NCBI GenBank assembly: GCA_965263105.1
Contig: CBDHGL010000006.1
Coordinates: 1-64,000 of the forward strand
Direction of reading: 5' to 3'
DNA from: JBCCTX01 sp965263105
Lineage (GTDB): Bacteria; Bacteroidota; Bacteroidia; J057
DNA: 64,000 bases
In this document: positions 45,730-56,416 of the stretch, one piece after another
Layout: the number at the start of each line of letters is the position of its first letter
Numbering within the stretch: position 1 is the first letter of the stretch
Translations under genes and position numbers: made by a program
The notes under the pieces: model-generated
The model's database searches: none
The model's input: the letters and a program-made list of their open reading frames with translations, nothing else
Told to the model about the DNA's origin: nothing

Positions 45730-47649
45730 TTACTTGCTATCGTCTACCTCTTCATACTCCACATCGGTAACCTCCTGCTCCTCTGGAGCTTCAGCTCCAT
45801 TTTCTGTTGTTTCCTCAGCAGTAGGTTCGCCTGCTGCTTGTGCGGCTTGCTCTTGCTGATAGAGCTCTGTAGACGCGGTCTGCCATGCGGTATTGAGGGC
45901 TGCACTAGCTGCTTCCATTTTTTCGAAGTCTTTGGCCGCATGGGCTTCCTTCAACTCTTTGGCCGCGGCTTCGATGGTTTCTTTATGCTCAGGAGAGAGT
46001 TTGTCTCCCAATTCGGACAGCTGCTTTTCCGTGCTAAATATCAGGGAGTCCGCAGCATTAAGCTTATCGACCTCATCCCGCTTGGCCTGATCCGCAGCCT
46101 CGTTTTCTCTCGCTTCCCGACGCATGCGTTCTATTTCATCATCGCTCAAGCCCGTAGAGGCTTCGATGCGTATCTTTTGTTCCTTTCCAGTTGCTTTATC
46201 CCGGGCGGTAACATTCAGGATACCATTGGCGTCTATGTCGAAGGTCACTTCGATTTGGGGGATACCTCGCGGAGCAGGAGGGATACCATCTAGGTGAAAT
46301 TTACCCAAAGGCCTGTTATCCGAGGCCATAGGACGCTCTCCTTGCAATACGTGTATCTCTACAGACGTCTGATTATCCGAAGCGGTCGAAAAGACTTCCG
46401 ACTTTTTGGTCGGGATGGTAGTGTTAGACTCTATGAGCTTAGTGAATACCCCTCCCATGGTCTCGATACCCAAAGACAAAGGCGTTACATCTAAGAGCAA
46501 CACGCCTTTTACATCGCCAGACAAAACCCCTCCTTGAATCGCAGCTCCTACTGAGACTACCTCATCTGGGTTAACACTTTTATTCGGGGCTTTTTTGAAA
46601 AACTCCTGAACAATTTCTTGGACTTTGGGGATACGGGTAGAACCTCCTACCAAAATGATCTCATCGATCTCATCGATGGAAAGTTTGGCCGCCTTCAAGG
46701 CTTCCTTACAGGGAGTCAGACAACGATCGAATAAACTGTCTGCCAACTGCTCAAACTTAGCACGAGAAAGGGTTCTCTCAAGGTGCTTAGGCCCATCCTG
46801 ATCCATCGATAGATACGGAAGGTTGATCATGGTTGAAGAAGTCGAAGAAAGTTCCTTCTTGGCTTCTTCAGCAGCATCCTTCAAGCGCTGAACGGCCTTA
46901 GGATCTTTCTTGGGATCATATCCATGTTCGGTTTTGAACTCATTCGCCAACCAATCAATGATCACTTGATCGAAGTCATCTCCTCCAAGGTGAGTATCTC
47001 CATTTGTGGACAGAACTTCAAAGACTCCATCTCCTAATTCTAGGATAGAGATATCGAAGGTTCCTCCCCCCAGGTCAAACACAGCCACCTTTACATTTTC
47101 ATTCTGCTTGTCCAATCCATAGGCTAAGGCTGCAGCTGTTGGTTCATTGATAATACGCTTGATGGTCAAGCCCGCAATTTCTCCAGCCTCTTTGGTGGCA
47201 TTCCGCTGAGAGTCATTGAAATATGCAGGTACAGTAACTACGGCCTCCTTAACCTCATAGCCCAGATAATCTTCTGCTGTCTTTTTCATCTTTTGCAAGA
47301 TCATTGCAGAAATTTCCTGAGGGGTAAAAGTCCTGTCATCTATCTTAGCTGCTGCCAGTCCATTTCTTCCTTTTACTACTTCATATGCAACTCTATCTCC
47401 TTCCCCCTTAACCTCATCATAGGTCATCCCCATGAAACGCTTGATAGAATTGATGGTTTTGGTAGGGTTGGCAAGGGCTTGTCTTTTGGCCTGCTCTCCC
47501 ACTACTCTATCTCCCTCCTTGCTGAAAGACACTACAGAAGGAGTAGTGCGTTTTCCTTCAGCATTTACGATCACAGTAGGCTCATTACCTTCCATAACCG
47601 CCACCGCGGAATTTGTTGTACCTAAGTCTATGCCTATTATTTTACTCAT
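45730..47649 (-). CDS. dnaK: Molecular chaperone DnaK (Hsp70)
   Basis: 639 residues. ATPase domain with IGIDLGTTNSAVAVMEG at the start, VPAYFNDSQRNATKEAGEIAG and the phosphate-binding FDLGGGTFDISILE; substrate-binding domain with LLLDVTPLSLGIETMGG; an alpha-helical lid; and a C-terminal acidic tail ending DVEYEEVDDSK, typical of DnaK. Normal length. It is preceded by an hsp20 gene 33 nt upstream on the same strand, so both chaperones are probably co-induced by heat or unfolded protein. No GrpE or DnaJ gene is in the window. Confidence 0.99.
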   Translation of the reverse strand: MSKIIGIDLGTTNSAVAVMEGNEPTVIVNAEGKRTTPSVVSFSKEGDRVVGEQAKRQALANPTKTINSIKRFMGMTYDEVKGEGDRVAYEVVKGRNGLAAAKIDDRTFTPQEISAMILQKMKKTAEDYLGYEVKEAVVTVPAYFNDSQRNATKEAGEIAGLTIKRIINEPTAAALAYGLDKQNENVKVAVFDLGGGTFDISILELGDGVFEVLSTNGDTHLGGDDFDQVIIDWLANEFKTEHGYDPKKDPKAVQRLKDAAEEAKKELSSTSSTMINLPYLSMDQDGPKHLERTLSRAKFEQLADSLFDRCLTPCKEALKAAKLSIDEIDEIILVGGSTRIPKVQEIVQEFFKKAPNKSVNPDEVVSVGAAIQGGVLSGDVKGVLLLDVTPLSLGIETMGGVFTKLIESNTTIPTKKSEVFSTASDNQTSVEIHVLQGERPMASDNRPLGKFHLDGIPPAPRGIPQIEVTFDIDANGILNVTARDKATGKEQKIRIEASTGLSDDEIERMRREARENEAADQAKRDEVDKLNAADSLIFSTEKQLSELGDKLSPEHKETIEAAAKELKEAHAAKDFEKMEAASAALNTAWQTASTELYQQEQAAQAAGEPTAEETTENGAEAPEEQEVTDVEYEEVDDSK

Positions 47650-47682
47650 CGAATGCGAAAATTTATAGTATGTACAGAGTTT

Positions 47683-48138
47683 TTAGTCAATATTAATTTC
47701 CGTTGCTTTTTCCTTTGTCGATTTCGTTTTGGGGAAGCGAACTGTAAGCACTCCCTGGTCAAAACGTGCTTTTATATTTTCCAACTCTACGAATGCAGGA
47801 ACCGTAAAACTACGCTGAAATTCTCCAAAGCGGCGCTCCCTTCTGTGTATTCTAGCTTCGTCAAATTCGGAAGCCCTTTTCTTAGATCCACTGATAATAA
47901 GAATCCCATCAATTACCTGGACATTAACTTCTTTCTTCTCAACTCCCGGCACCTCTAGCTCAATGACATAATGGTCATCTGTTTCAAACTCGTCTGCGAT
48001 CAATCGCAGCTCTCCTTGTGTCATTACGTCCCCACTGAAAACGTCATCTACCATCTTGGTCATTTTAGTACCAATATCATTTAAGCCGTCTTTTAGCGAA
48101 CGTAGATAATCATCCATCTTGTTGGGTTCTTTATCCAT
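47683..48138 (-). CDS. Small heat-shock protein, Hsp20/alpha-crystallin family
   Basis: 151 residues. The alpha-crystallin domain spans about 45-140 (YVIELEVPGVEKKEVNVQV, RRERRFGEFQRSFTVP, ARFDQGVLTVRFPK), with the A-x-x-x-G-V-L-like motif near the end. It forms oligomers that hold unfolded proteins for DnaK. First gene of an apparent hsp20-dnaK operon; no CIRCE element was seen in the 183 nt upstream. Confidence 0.95.
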   Translation of the reverse strand: MDKEPNKMDDYLRSLKDGLNDIGTKMTKMVDDVFSGDVMTQGELRLIADEFETDDHYVIELEVPGVEKKEVNVQVIDGILIISGSKKRASEFDEARIHRRERRFGEFQRSFTVPAFVELENIKARFDQGVLTVRFPKTKSTKEKATEINID

Positions 48139-48321
48139 GATATGATTTAATGATCATTTTGTAATACTACAGAAGGATAACAATCCCGGTGCCACCAAGA
48201 GCATATTCAGACGACCTGTCTGGATTTGCAGGATTTTATGCCATAGTGTCAGACAATTCAACAGGATTGAAGCTACATTCTCTTCGACTTCCCGAAATAA
48301 CCCGTAGGTATCGATGAATTG

Positions 48322-51283
48322 TCAGTCCGCCAACTCTGCCATACGCCCAGCTGCATATTCAGCTTCTTCTGTCATTCCCCATTGGGTCATGATACCTTGG
48401 TAATATTCCCAAAAGGCGGGATTCTGGTCGTTAAAAGAAAAAATTTGGGAAAGATATGCTTGTGCCTCTTCATAGGCCCCTGTTGCCATAAGGAGTTTGA
48501 GCAACTGTTCCCCTAGAACTTCATCCCAAGGTTGTTTTTGCCAAGAAGCTTTTAAGACTTCAATAGCCCGGCTGGTATCTCCAGCTGCAACTGCCATGTG
48601 TCCCCAGATCCAAGGATCCATAAAGCTAGAGTCCTCCCCAGAAAGGGATTTAGCTTCTTGTCTTGCCAGATCTACCTGAGCTAACACCAAATAATTCTCC
48701 AAGAGTTTCCCCTTCAATCTGACTGAGAGGGGGGCTTGTTCAAGCCGATTTTGGAGCCTTTCAACCTGGTCCTGTGTACCTAAGCAAGATATGGAGGAAA
48801 GAAAAAAGGCAGCCTGAGCCTCAGAATGAGCGGATGGGCTTAGGGATAATTCCTTGCAAATTTCACAATTTCCCTTTAGGCTGGCATACTTGCATAGCCT
48901 CAATTTTTCCCGGTCAGAGAGGTTATCCATTTTCTGATACCCAGTATCCTTACTTCCGGCCATTTCATAGAGGTAGATTTCTCTTTTCCACGTCTCAGCT
49001 ATAGAGTCGGGTAAATCCCTATAGAGGCCAAGATCTTCTTTTCCTAAAAGGGCGGCTACTTGTAGCGCGGCCGAATAATTTCCTGGGGGTTGTGGGAAGA
49101 ACAGCTTGACTCATGTGCTTATGGGCCATTCGAAGTAAATTTTTCTCATAATACCCCAGCCCCAAAAGATAATGGGCTTGCCTGGAATATTCCGCCTGAC
49201 TTTTGGCTATAAAATCAAGCTTACTCAAGCCCACTTCAAGGGAGTCGCGCTTAAGCTCCAGGTAGCCCCTAACAAGTCCCATTTCTCCTAGATCCCCCTT
49301 TTCCTCTAAAGCCTGAGCTAACTGAAGCGCCGATTCAAAGTTGTGATTGTTTAGCTCCACCATAACCCAGTTGGTCGCCAAGGATTGGGAGAAAATATCC
49401 CCTGGCACCTTGCCTTTTGGCCATTCCAAATCCGGCCTAAGAATTGCATAATACATAGCATTGGTCCCCACGTACTCATTCCTATTTACCCCTTCGAGAG
49501 ATTGAGTCCAATAGATTTTCCCTAAACTATCCTGGCCATTCTCAAAGAAAATTTTGGCTAAGTGACTTTCACTTATATGGAAATTAGGCTTTTCCTGTAG
49601 GGCCTTATCTAAATAATAGATAGCCGAATCACGTTCCCCTTGTTTAAGAAAGGAAAGGGAAAGGTTATGAAAGATCCGGGCTTGTTGTAGGGGATCTGCG
49701 TACTGCCCGTCTCGCAATATTTGCCGGGAACTTCCTGGCAGCTTCAAATCTTCCAAGAGTTGGCTGGCGTTCAGACGGGCATGAGGCAAATCATACAGAC
49801 TCAATGATTCCCTAAAATACCCGATAGCTATAGCTGTCTGCAAGGGGTCGAGCATATACAGCGCTCCCTGGTTGTAGTTGGCCTTAGGACTAGCAGGGAT
49901 CTTAGTGATGGCCCAGTCATATAATTCCTTAGCAGCCCCAGGTTGCTGAGCCAAAAGGGAGGCATCGGCTTCCATCACAATGCGGGAATGGGAAAAAATC
50001 CGGATACTCTTCCACCTATCAAACCCCTGAAAAATGGCAAATACAAGTCCTCCCATGATGAAAATCATCCAAAAGGGAAAGACCCGACCTTTTCCAATTA
50101 GAAAGAAAATCGTCTTCCTCTGGGGGAGAAGGTCCGGAAAATTACTTTCCAAAAAAATGATGTAAGCAAGGGATACAGAAAAAAGGAGAATAGAGAAAAG
50201 TTTTGCCAAGGTGCGATTGAGCAACAGATCTCCGTGAGATAAGTGCATGCCCCAAAAGCTGAGAATCAGTAAGCCAAAGCTAGATAGCAGAAAAGCCAAC
50301 ACAGAATGAGAGCCCAGGATGTGTTGTATAGACCGAAATAAATTCTGTGAGTGTATCGGAGTAGCAAGGGTAAAAATCCCCAACAGACAGAATAAAAGGC
50401 TTGAGCTAGTTTTGTAGGCTTCTGAATTGGAGGTAAAGCTCTGTATGAGGAAAAAAAGGAGTCCCAATACCACAAACCAGGATATTCTGAGGTACAGAAC
50501 GGGCCACCTCCGACCAGGCTGAGCCTGGTGGTTGGCGAGTACCAGCAGGAAGTTTACCAGCTCTTTAGAGATAAAGCCCAAAAAAATTAGGCTAAGCAGA
50601 CTTAGGTATAAAAATTGGTTAAGGGTGGTAAAGTACCAGGCTTGCCAATTTCCTATATAAAGCAGGGTTCCGTATAGGGTCATTTGGATGAGCAGAAAGA
50701 CCACTACCCTGAGGAAGAAACTCCCTCTCCAACGAAAAGACTGGAATAAATAGGCACAAATGAGTACTACAAGACTTAAACCCGACTCGATAAGAGGAAA
50801 TGAAAATTCGGGCAAGAAATACTTATTCGAACCAGATAAGAACAAAAAGATCAGGTACAAAAAGTAAACCGTATAGGCCCAATTTGAACGAATGTAGGTC
50901 GCTGTTGCCAAGGCAATAGACCAAGCCAAAAGTTGTAAGCTTACGAATACAAGAATAGGAGTAGGGTGAGCAAGCATGGGGCCAGCAAAAAAGCTAACCC
51001 AATTTCTGTATACCGAAAAATTTAGCGGTAAGGAAAGGTAGGGATCTTCGAATCGGATAATCTCCAAGGGAGTCTTATAGGCTTCAGTCAAAGATTGATA
51101 GGCAGGAGTCCAGAAATAGGGGTATAGGTTAATGAGCAAGATATACAAGGCTACCAAACCCGAAAGTACCATGAGTGCTATGAAAGCCTTCTTATTTACC
51201 GTTGAAAAACCCTGCAAAAAGAAGTTCACCGGCAGATAGGGGGGTTCCTTTCTTTCCTTTTCACTCCATATTAGTTTACCCAT
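48322..51283 (-). CDS. Polytopic membrane protein with C-terminal TPR region (frameshifted)
   Basis: 986 residues after correcting one extra base in the plus-strand G5 run 49085-49089; this joins AVLPTTP to GNYSAALQVAALLGKEDLG. The N-terminal 440 residues hold about ten hydrophobic helices (for instance KAFIALMVLSGLVALYILL and FPFWMIFIMGGLVFAIF). The rest is a periplasmic or cytosolic TPR-like superhelix (FHNLSLSFLKQGERDSAIYYLDKAL and similar). I do not recognise a named family; the plan is like other Bacteroidota membrane-TPR proteins of unknown role. A TATCTTTG element ends 4 nt before the ATG. Confidence 0.75.
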
Positions 51284-51287
51284 GAGG

Positions 51288-51295
51288 CAAAGATA
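51288..51295 (-). promoter_or_regulatory. -7 element (TATCTTTG) next to start codon
   Basis: Matches TAnnTTTG on the minus strand, 4 nt before the ATG of the membrane/TPR gene. The -33 site 19 nt upstream reads TTT. It suggests a leaderless or nearly leaderless mRNA. Confidence 0.4.
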
Positions 51296-51335
51296 GTTCG
51301 ATCTTCGAATTTGGAAAAGTTAAGCCTTCTTGTAG

Positions 51336-53534
51336 TCAATTCCTGCTTAACGGAATATATAGGGTAAATGTTGTCCCCAAGCCAGGAGACGAATCGACAT
51401 CTATCTCTCCTCCATGGAGCTCGATAATTCGCTTACAGGTAGCTAAGCCTATTCCTTGACCTTGTACGCCATTGAGGGAATTTCCCCGGCTGAATAAATC
51501 AAAGATCCCGGGTAAATAATCCTTTTCGATTCCAATCCCATTATCCTGAATGGCTATTTTCCAAAAACGCCCGTTTTTACGAGGGAGTATCTCTATTTCA
51601 GGGGGGATATGGGGTTTGGAGTATTTTATGCTATTGGAAATAAGGTTTTGGAAAACCTGGGCATATAAGTCTGGATCTCCTTTTACACGGGGCAATTGGT
51701 CATAGTTAATATGGGCATGGCTTTGGGCGATGGCCTGATGGAGATCACTCTGAACGTTTTCCAGTACGTGATTGAGGTCCACCTCCTGATTTTGATTCAT
51801 GTAGGCCCCGGTATGATAGAATTTAAGGAGGTTTTCAATCCTATTTTCCATTCGGAGTACTCCTTCGTTTAGGTGTCGAAGATAAAGCCCAATCTTCTGT
51901 AAGTCCCTGGGGTTGAACTTAGGAACTGTTTTTCGGAGCAAATCCGCATATCCCTTGATGGTAGTGAGGGGTTGCTTAAGGTCGTGTCCCAAGGCCATGG
52001 AAAATTTTTCCAAGTCTTTATTGCGTATTTTAAGTTCATTGGCCTGAATGTTGAGTTGTTCATGTTGCAGTTGAATGGCTTGGTTGAGCTTTTTCAGCTT
52101 TTTGTAAGTCTCTTGCAACCTATATCCAAAGGCTAGAGAAAAGGCCAATAAAATACCCAAGCTTACCAATAAAATCTGAAGGTTCTTTCTGTATCGGGCT
52201 TCTTTGGTAATTTGGTCTTCCTTTTCAGACACTTTCTGCTTTTCCAGTAGTAGTTCTTGCTCCCTTTCTTTGGTTTCAAGTTTGGTTTCAAACTCGGTTT
52301 GCAATTCCAACAATACCCCCTCTGTACGTTCGTCTTGAGCATCCAATACATATTCTGTATACAGTCCTTTGTACTTTAGGGCTAGTTTATAGTCTTTTTC
52401 TACTTCATAGATTGAACTCAATAATTCACTCGCTTGGGCAGCAAACTCATTCTTATTCTTTTTATCAGCTAAGTCCACTCCTATGTGTGCGTATTTAAGT
52501 GCAGAGTCATTTTTCCCTAGTTTGTAGTACATACTGGCTATCTGAGTATGTGTCTCCCCATTGGCGGTTTGATGCTGATTTTCAAACTTAGCAGTTTGAA
52601 GAAAGGACGACAAAGCCGTCGAGTATTTTTGTTGAGCTTCGTAGATTTTGCCTATGTAACGAAAACCCATAGCCAAGGGATAAGTATTCCCAATTTTAAT
52701 ACCAAGCTCAGTCCCCTTTTGGAGGTGATCATAGGCTTCTTGATACTTTTCCTGAAAAAATAAGGCAGAACCGAGGTTTATTCGAAGTAGGCAGATTTCT
52801 TCTTGCAATCCAAGTTTCTTTGCAAGATCTAGGCTTTTAAGAAAATATTCTTCTGCTCGTTCATAATCCTTTAGCCTAAAATACATAAGCCCCATATTGC
52901 TTAGTAGCTTTTCCTCGCGAATATCTTGTTTAGACCTATTGGGTAAGGAAAAGGCTTTAATGTAGTAGGATAAGGCTGTGGCAAAAGCTTGCCGATCACT
53001 GTATGCTAAGCCCAAATTATTGTAAACTGCCACGAGTCTTTCAGAGTCGTCTAACTCTTCCCATATAGCACTAGTTTGTTTAAAGTAAAAGATGGAGCTA
53101 TCAGTTTTAGAAATTCGGCCATACAAAATTCCAAAGAAATTGGAAGCCCTTGCTAATAATATCTTATCATTCACGCGTTTAGCATAAGCAATACTTCTTC
53201 TATAAGCATTTTTGGCTGAAGGCAAATCATTTATCTGATTATAGATCCTACCTTTAAATAGTTCCAGTTGCCAATAGGAATCCCAATTCTCAATTTCTTG
53301 GGCCAATTCCTGCCCTGAACGAGCAAATAGAAGCGCTTTCTGGGGAGTTTTTCTAGCAAACTTGGTCAAACTAATATAGGCCTCCAGTCTATCCTTATCA
53401 GAACTAGAAGGATTCTCAATCATATGGATAAGGCTATCCTGAGGCGGGAAATCCCAGCCATATGTATTTCTTGAACAAATAAATAAATGAAAAATAGAGA
53501 GCAAGAATATACCATGAAACCGTATGCAGCCCAT
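51336..53534 (-). CDS. TPR-containing sensor histidine kinase (HisKA type)
   Basis: 732 residues. Signal segment (about 7-25), an array of TPRs (about 55-390), a coiled stretch (395-445), one membrane helix (about 448-468), HisKA with the phosphoacceptor in SMALGHDLKQPL (about H516), and HATPase_c (N-box NLISNSIKYS, G1 DNGIGI, G2 GQGIGLATCKRI). All catalytic motifs are intact. No response regulator is adjacent; the divergent neighbour is the C39 peptide exporter, so a role in sensing the exported peptide is possible but unproven. The 227-nt region between them (53535-53761) shows no consensus promoter that I can identify. Confidence 0.92.
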   Translation of the reverse strand: MGCIRFHGIFLLSIFHLFICSRNTYGWDFPPQDSLIHMIENPSSSDKDRLEAYISLTKFARKTPQKALLFARSGQELAQEIENWDSYWQLELFKGRIYNQINDLPSAKNAYRRSIAYAKRVNDKILLARASNFFGILYGRISKTDSSIFYFKQTSAIWEELDDSERLVAVYNNLGLAYSDRQAFATALSYYIKAFSLPNRSKQDIREEKLLSNMGLMYFRLKDYERAEEYFLKSLDLAKKLGLQEEICLLRINLGSALFFQEKYQEAYDHLQKGTELGIKIGNTYPLAMGFRYIGKIYEAQQKYSTALSSFLQTAKFENQHQTANGETHTQIASMYYKLGKNDSALKYAHIGVDLADKKNKNEFAAQASELLSSIYEVEKDYKLALKYKGLYTEYVLDAQDERTEGVLLELQTEFETKLETKEREQELLLEKQKVSEKEDQITKEARYRKNLQILLVSLGILLAFSLAFGYRLQETYKKLKKLNQAIQLQHEQLNIQANELKIRNKDLEKFSMALGHDLKQPLTTIKGYADLLRKTVPKFNPRDLQKIGLYLRHLNEGVLRMENRIENLLKFYHTGAYMNQNQEVDLNHVLENVQSDLHQAIAQSHAHINYDQLPRVKGDPDLYAQVFQNLISNSIKYSKPHIPPEIEILPRKNGRFWKIAIQDNGIGIEKDYLPGIFDLFSRGNSLNGVQGQGIGLATCKRIIELHGGEIDVDSSPGLGTTFTLYIPLSRN

Positions 53535-53761
53535 CCCTACTGTTGTTGCTTAATGACATCCGAAGCGCGCCAAGCCAAGTTTATGCAATATACAGATATT
53601 ACATTTAAAAAATAATAATTATTCTATAAAAAAAGAATTAATCTCGAAAAAATTGCACCCATTAGCTGAAAGAGTCATTTATTCCTAATCCCAAATACTA
53701 GGTATTGGAAATTTATTATTATCGCAGGAATTAGTATACTTAGGTTCTGAATCCACTATAG

Positions 53762-55978
53762 ATGAGTTCAAAGAACTTTCCCATTTATCGCCAAATGGAC
53801 GCCAATGACTGTGGACCTAGTTCCCTACGAATGGTGGCCAAATACTATGGAAAATACTACGATGCCCAATATCTTAGGGAAAGGTGTCATATAACCCGAG
53901 ATGGGGTCTCTATCCAGGGCATAGTAGATGCAGGGGAGCACATTGGAATGAAGACCTTTCCCATGACTGCTTCCTTCTCCGTACTCCGTGATGAAGCTCC
54001 GCTTCCTTGTATAGTCCATTGGCAAAACCGGCATTTTGTTGTGGTTTACAGAATTAAGCCTGGAAAGGTATATGTAGCTGATCCCGCCTTTGGGAAAATC
54101 ACCTACTCCGAAGAAGAATTTCAAAAAAATTGGCTTCAAACCCCTGAAGCAGCTCACTCGGAGGAAGGTTGGGTAATTTTGCTGGAACCTGGTGCATCCT
54201 TTTTTGAACAGGAAGGCCAAAAGCTTAACCAGACTTCTGGTTGGCAACTGCTTTTTCCCTACTTACGGAAATATAGATCCTATCTCACCCAACTTTTTCT
54301 GGGTCTCTTCCTCAGCAGCATATTACAACTCATTTTTCCTTTCCTTACTCAAGCTCTGGTAGACCAAGGGATCCGCTATGATAATATTTCCTTTATCTAT
54401 TTGGTCTTGATGGCCCAATTGATGCTCTTTTTCTCTCAAATAGCTGTCCAAGTTATTCGCGGTTGGCTTCTTTTGCATTTGGGGGCACGGGTAAATATTT
54501 CATTAGCCTCTGATTTTTTGTCCAAACTTTTACAACTCCCCCTTAGCTACTTTGATAGCCGCACCACTGGAGACATGTTACAACGGGTACAAGACAATCG
54601 GAAAGTAGAAAGCTTTCTTACCTCTTCTTCCTTATCTACCCTGTTTTCCTTGTTTAGTGTCCTGGTTTTCTCCATTGTTTTGGCCATTTATCACTTGGGG
54701 ATATTTCTCGTCTTCATCATAGGCGCGGCCTTATATGTAGTATGGATTCTTCGTTTTATGAAAAAACGGGAAGAACTGGATTACCGCCGATTTGACCAAT
54801 CTGTAGCCCATGTAGGGAGCCTAATTGAAATGGTGCAGGGAATCCACGAGATTAAGCTTAACAATTCCGAACGCAAGCGGCGCTGGCGCTGGGAGAATAT
54901 CCAAGTAAAACTGTACAAAATTTCTTCACAAAGCCTGAGCCTGAGTCAATATCAAGAGACAGGGGCTGGATTCATCAATGAGTTCAAGAATATTCTCATC
55001 ACCTTTTTATCTGCAACTGCCGTTATTCGAGGAGATATGACCCTGGGTATGATGCTAGCAGTCCAATACATCATCGGTCAACTCAATGCCCCACTCATTC
55101 AATTTGTCGAGTTTATTCGAAAAGCCCAGGACGCCCGAATAAGCCTGACACGTCTATTAGAGGTGCAGAGCCAACCAGAAGAAAAACCATATGATGAAAT
55201 TTCTCCTACAGAATTGCCCTTTGGTAAACATATTCATTGCGCAAATCTATCCTTTCAATATGGAGGGCCTTCCAGTCCTATGGTATTGAAGAACCTCCAT
55301 ATCGAAATCCCTGAAGGAAAAGTGACAGCCATTGTGGGAGCCAGTGGTAGTGGAAAAACTACCTTGTTAAAGTTGCTATTAAAACTGTACCCCCCTACTC
55401 AAGGAAGCATCCGCATTGGGGAAAGGAAATTAGCTCATCTAGATGCAGCCATTTGGCGTAGTACCTGTGGGGTGGTTATGCAAGATGGGTTTATATTTAA
55501 TGATAGCTTGCTCAATAATATCATTGAATCCGATACACTCGGCTACGTGGACAAAGATAGGCTTAGAAAGGTAGTCCATATGGCTAACCTAGATGAATTC
55601 GTAGAATCGCTTCCTGCAGGATATCATACCCTGGTAGGCCCAATCGGTTCCAGTGGAGTTTCCCTAAGCGGCGGACAAGCTCAGAGAGTGCTTATTGCCA
55701 GGGCCCTGTACAAAGATCCACAGTACATTTTCCTGGATGAGGCTACCAGTGCATTAGATGCCATTAATGAACGGAGTATCATGGAAAAATTAAATGAGTT
55801 CTTTATCGGAAGAACCGTCATTGTAATAGCACATCGTTTGAGTACAGTAAAAAACGCCGACAACATTCTGGTTTTAGAAAAAGGGCAATTGGTTGAACAA
55901 GGTACCCATACCCAATTGACTCATAAAAAAGGGGTCTATTTCAACTTGGTGAAAAATCAGCTAGAACTAGGCCTTTAG
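53762..55978 (+). CDS. Peptidase-containing ABC transporter (C39, bacteriocin/RiPP exporter)
   Basis: 738 residues. N-terminal C39 cysteine protease: Q11 and C17 in RQMDANDCGPSS, H91 in NRHFVVVY, D107 in VADPAFG, all catalytic residues present. It cleaves leader peptides after a double glycine. Six-helix transmembrane domain (about 170-450). ATPase domain: Walker A GASGSGKTTLLKL (near 526), signature LSGGQAQR (near 634), Walker B YIFLDEATSAL (near 655), H-loop IAHRLST. The gene is followed after 438 nt by a 47-aa double-glycine peptide, its likely substrate. No HlyD-type adaptor is visible nearby. Confidence 0.96.
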   Translation: MSSKNFPIYRQMDANDCGPSSLRMVAKYYGKYYDAQYLRERCHITRDGVSIQGIVDAGEHIGMKTFPMTASFSVLRDEAPLPCIVHWQNRHFVVVYRIKPGKVYVADPAFGKITYSEEEFQKNWLQTPEAAHSEEGWVILLEPGASFFEQEGQKLNQTSGWQLLFPYLRKYRSYLTQLFLGLFLSSILQLIFPFLTQALVDQGIRYDNISFIYLVLMAQLMLFFSQIAVQVIRGWLLLHLGARVNISLASDFLSKLLQLPLSYFDSRTTGDMLQRVQDNRKVESFLTSSSLSTLFSLFSVLVFSIVLAIYHLGIFLVFIIGAALYVVWILRFMKKREELDYRRFDQSVAHVGSLIEMVQGIHEIKLNNSERKRRWRWENIQVKLYKISSQSLSLSQYQETGAGFINEFKNILITFLSATAVIRGDMTLGMMLAVQYIIGQLNAPLIQFVEFIRKAQDARISLTRLLEVQSQPEEKPYDEISPTELPFGKHIHCANLSFQYGGPSSPMVLKNLHIEIPEGKVTAIVGASGSGKTTLLKLLLKLYPPTQGSIRIGERKLAHLDAAIWRSTCGVVMQDGFIFNDSLLNNIIESDTLGYVDKDRLRKVVHMANLDEFVESLPAGYHTLVGPIGSSGVSLSGGQAQRVLIARALYKDPQYIFLDEATSALDAINERSIMEKLNEFFIGRTVIVIAHRLSTVKNADNILVLEKGQLVEQGTHTQLTHKKGVYFNLVKNQLELGL

Positions 55979-56416
55979 GACAAGAATTATTTTGGGAACT
56001 TTTTAGGTCTATCTATTACATCCTCAAAAACACCATTTCACCCAAACCTAGTTTTTTCCAAAATGTTGTCCTACCCAGGAAAGCTTACCTCCATTTTTTG
56101 TTGCTTTTGGATGGGCTTATCTATTCACTCCCCAAAAACGAAGTTATGATTCTTTCTTCAGGCATTGGAAAATGTTGACTAGCTTTCAACCTTACTTTCT
56201 ATTTATTCATCATATAAAAGAATTCGATTTTTACCTAATCTTGAATTATTAAATAATCTATCTTAATCTTATACATTTATTGCATGGAACATATTTTGAA
56301 AAATACATTTCTCGCAAAAAAATCTTGCGAATTTTATAATATTTTGCGTCCTTTATATCAATGGGTATGCCGAAAACCATGTTTAGAGTAGGCATGATTG
56401 TTTAATTAGAGCTAAC
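55979..56416. other. AT-rich intergenic region before the precursor peptide
   Basis: No convincing gene. A 35-codon open frame (56284-56391) has three Cys but no GG leader and is not called. Two near-promoter elements (ATATTTTG) occur at about 56291 and 56339 but do not fit TAnnTTTG exactly, so whether the peptide has its own promoter or depends on the transporter transcript is open. Confidence 0.5.

Noticed and set aside
56284..56391. 35-codon ORF with three Cys upstream of the GG peptide
   Set aside because: No double-glycine leader, no promoter fit and an unremarkable AT-rich context; likely chance.
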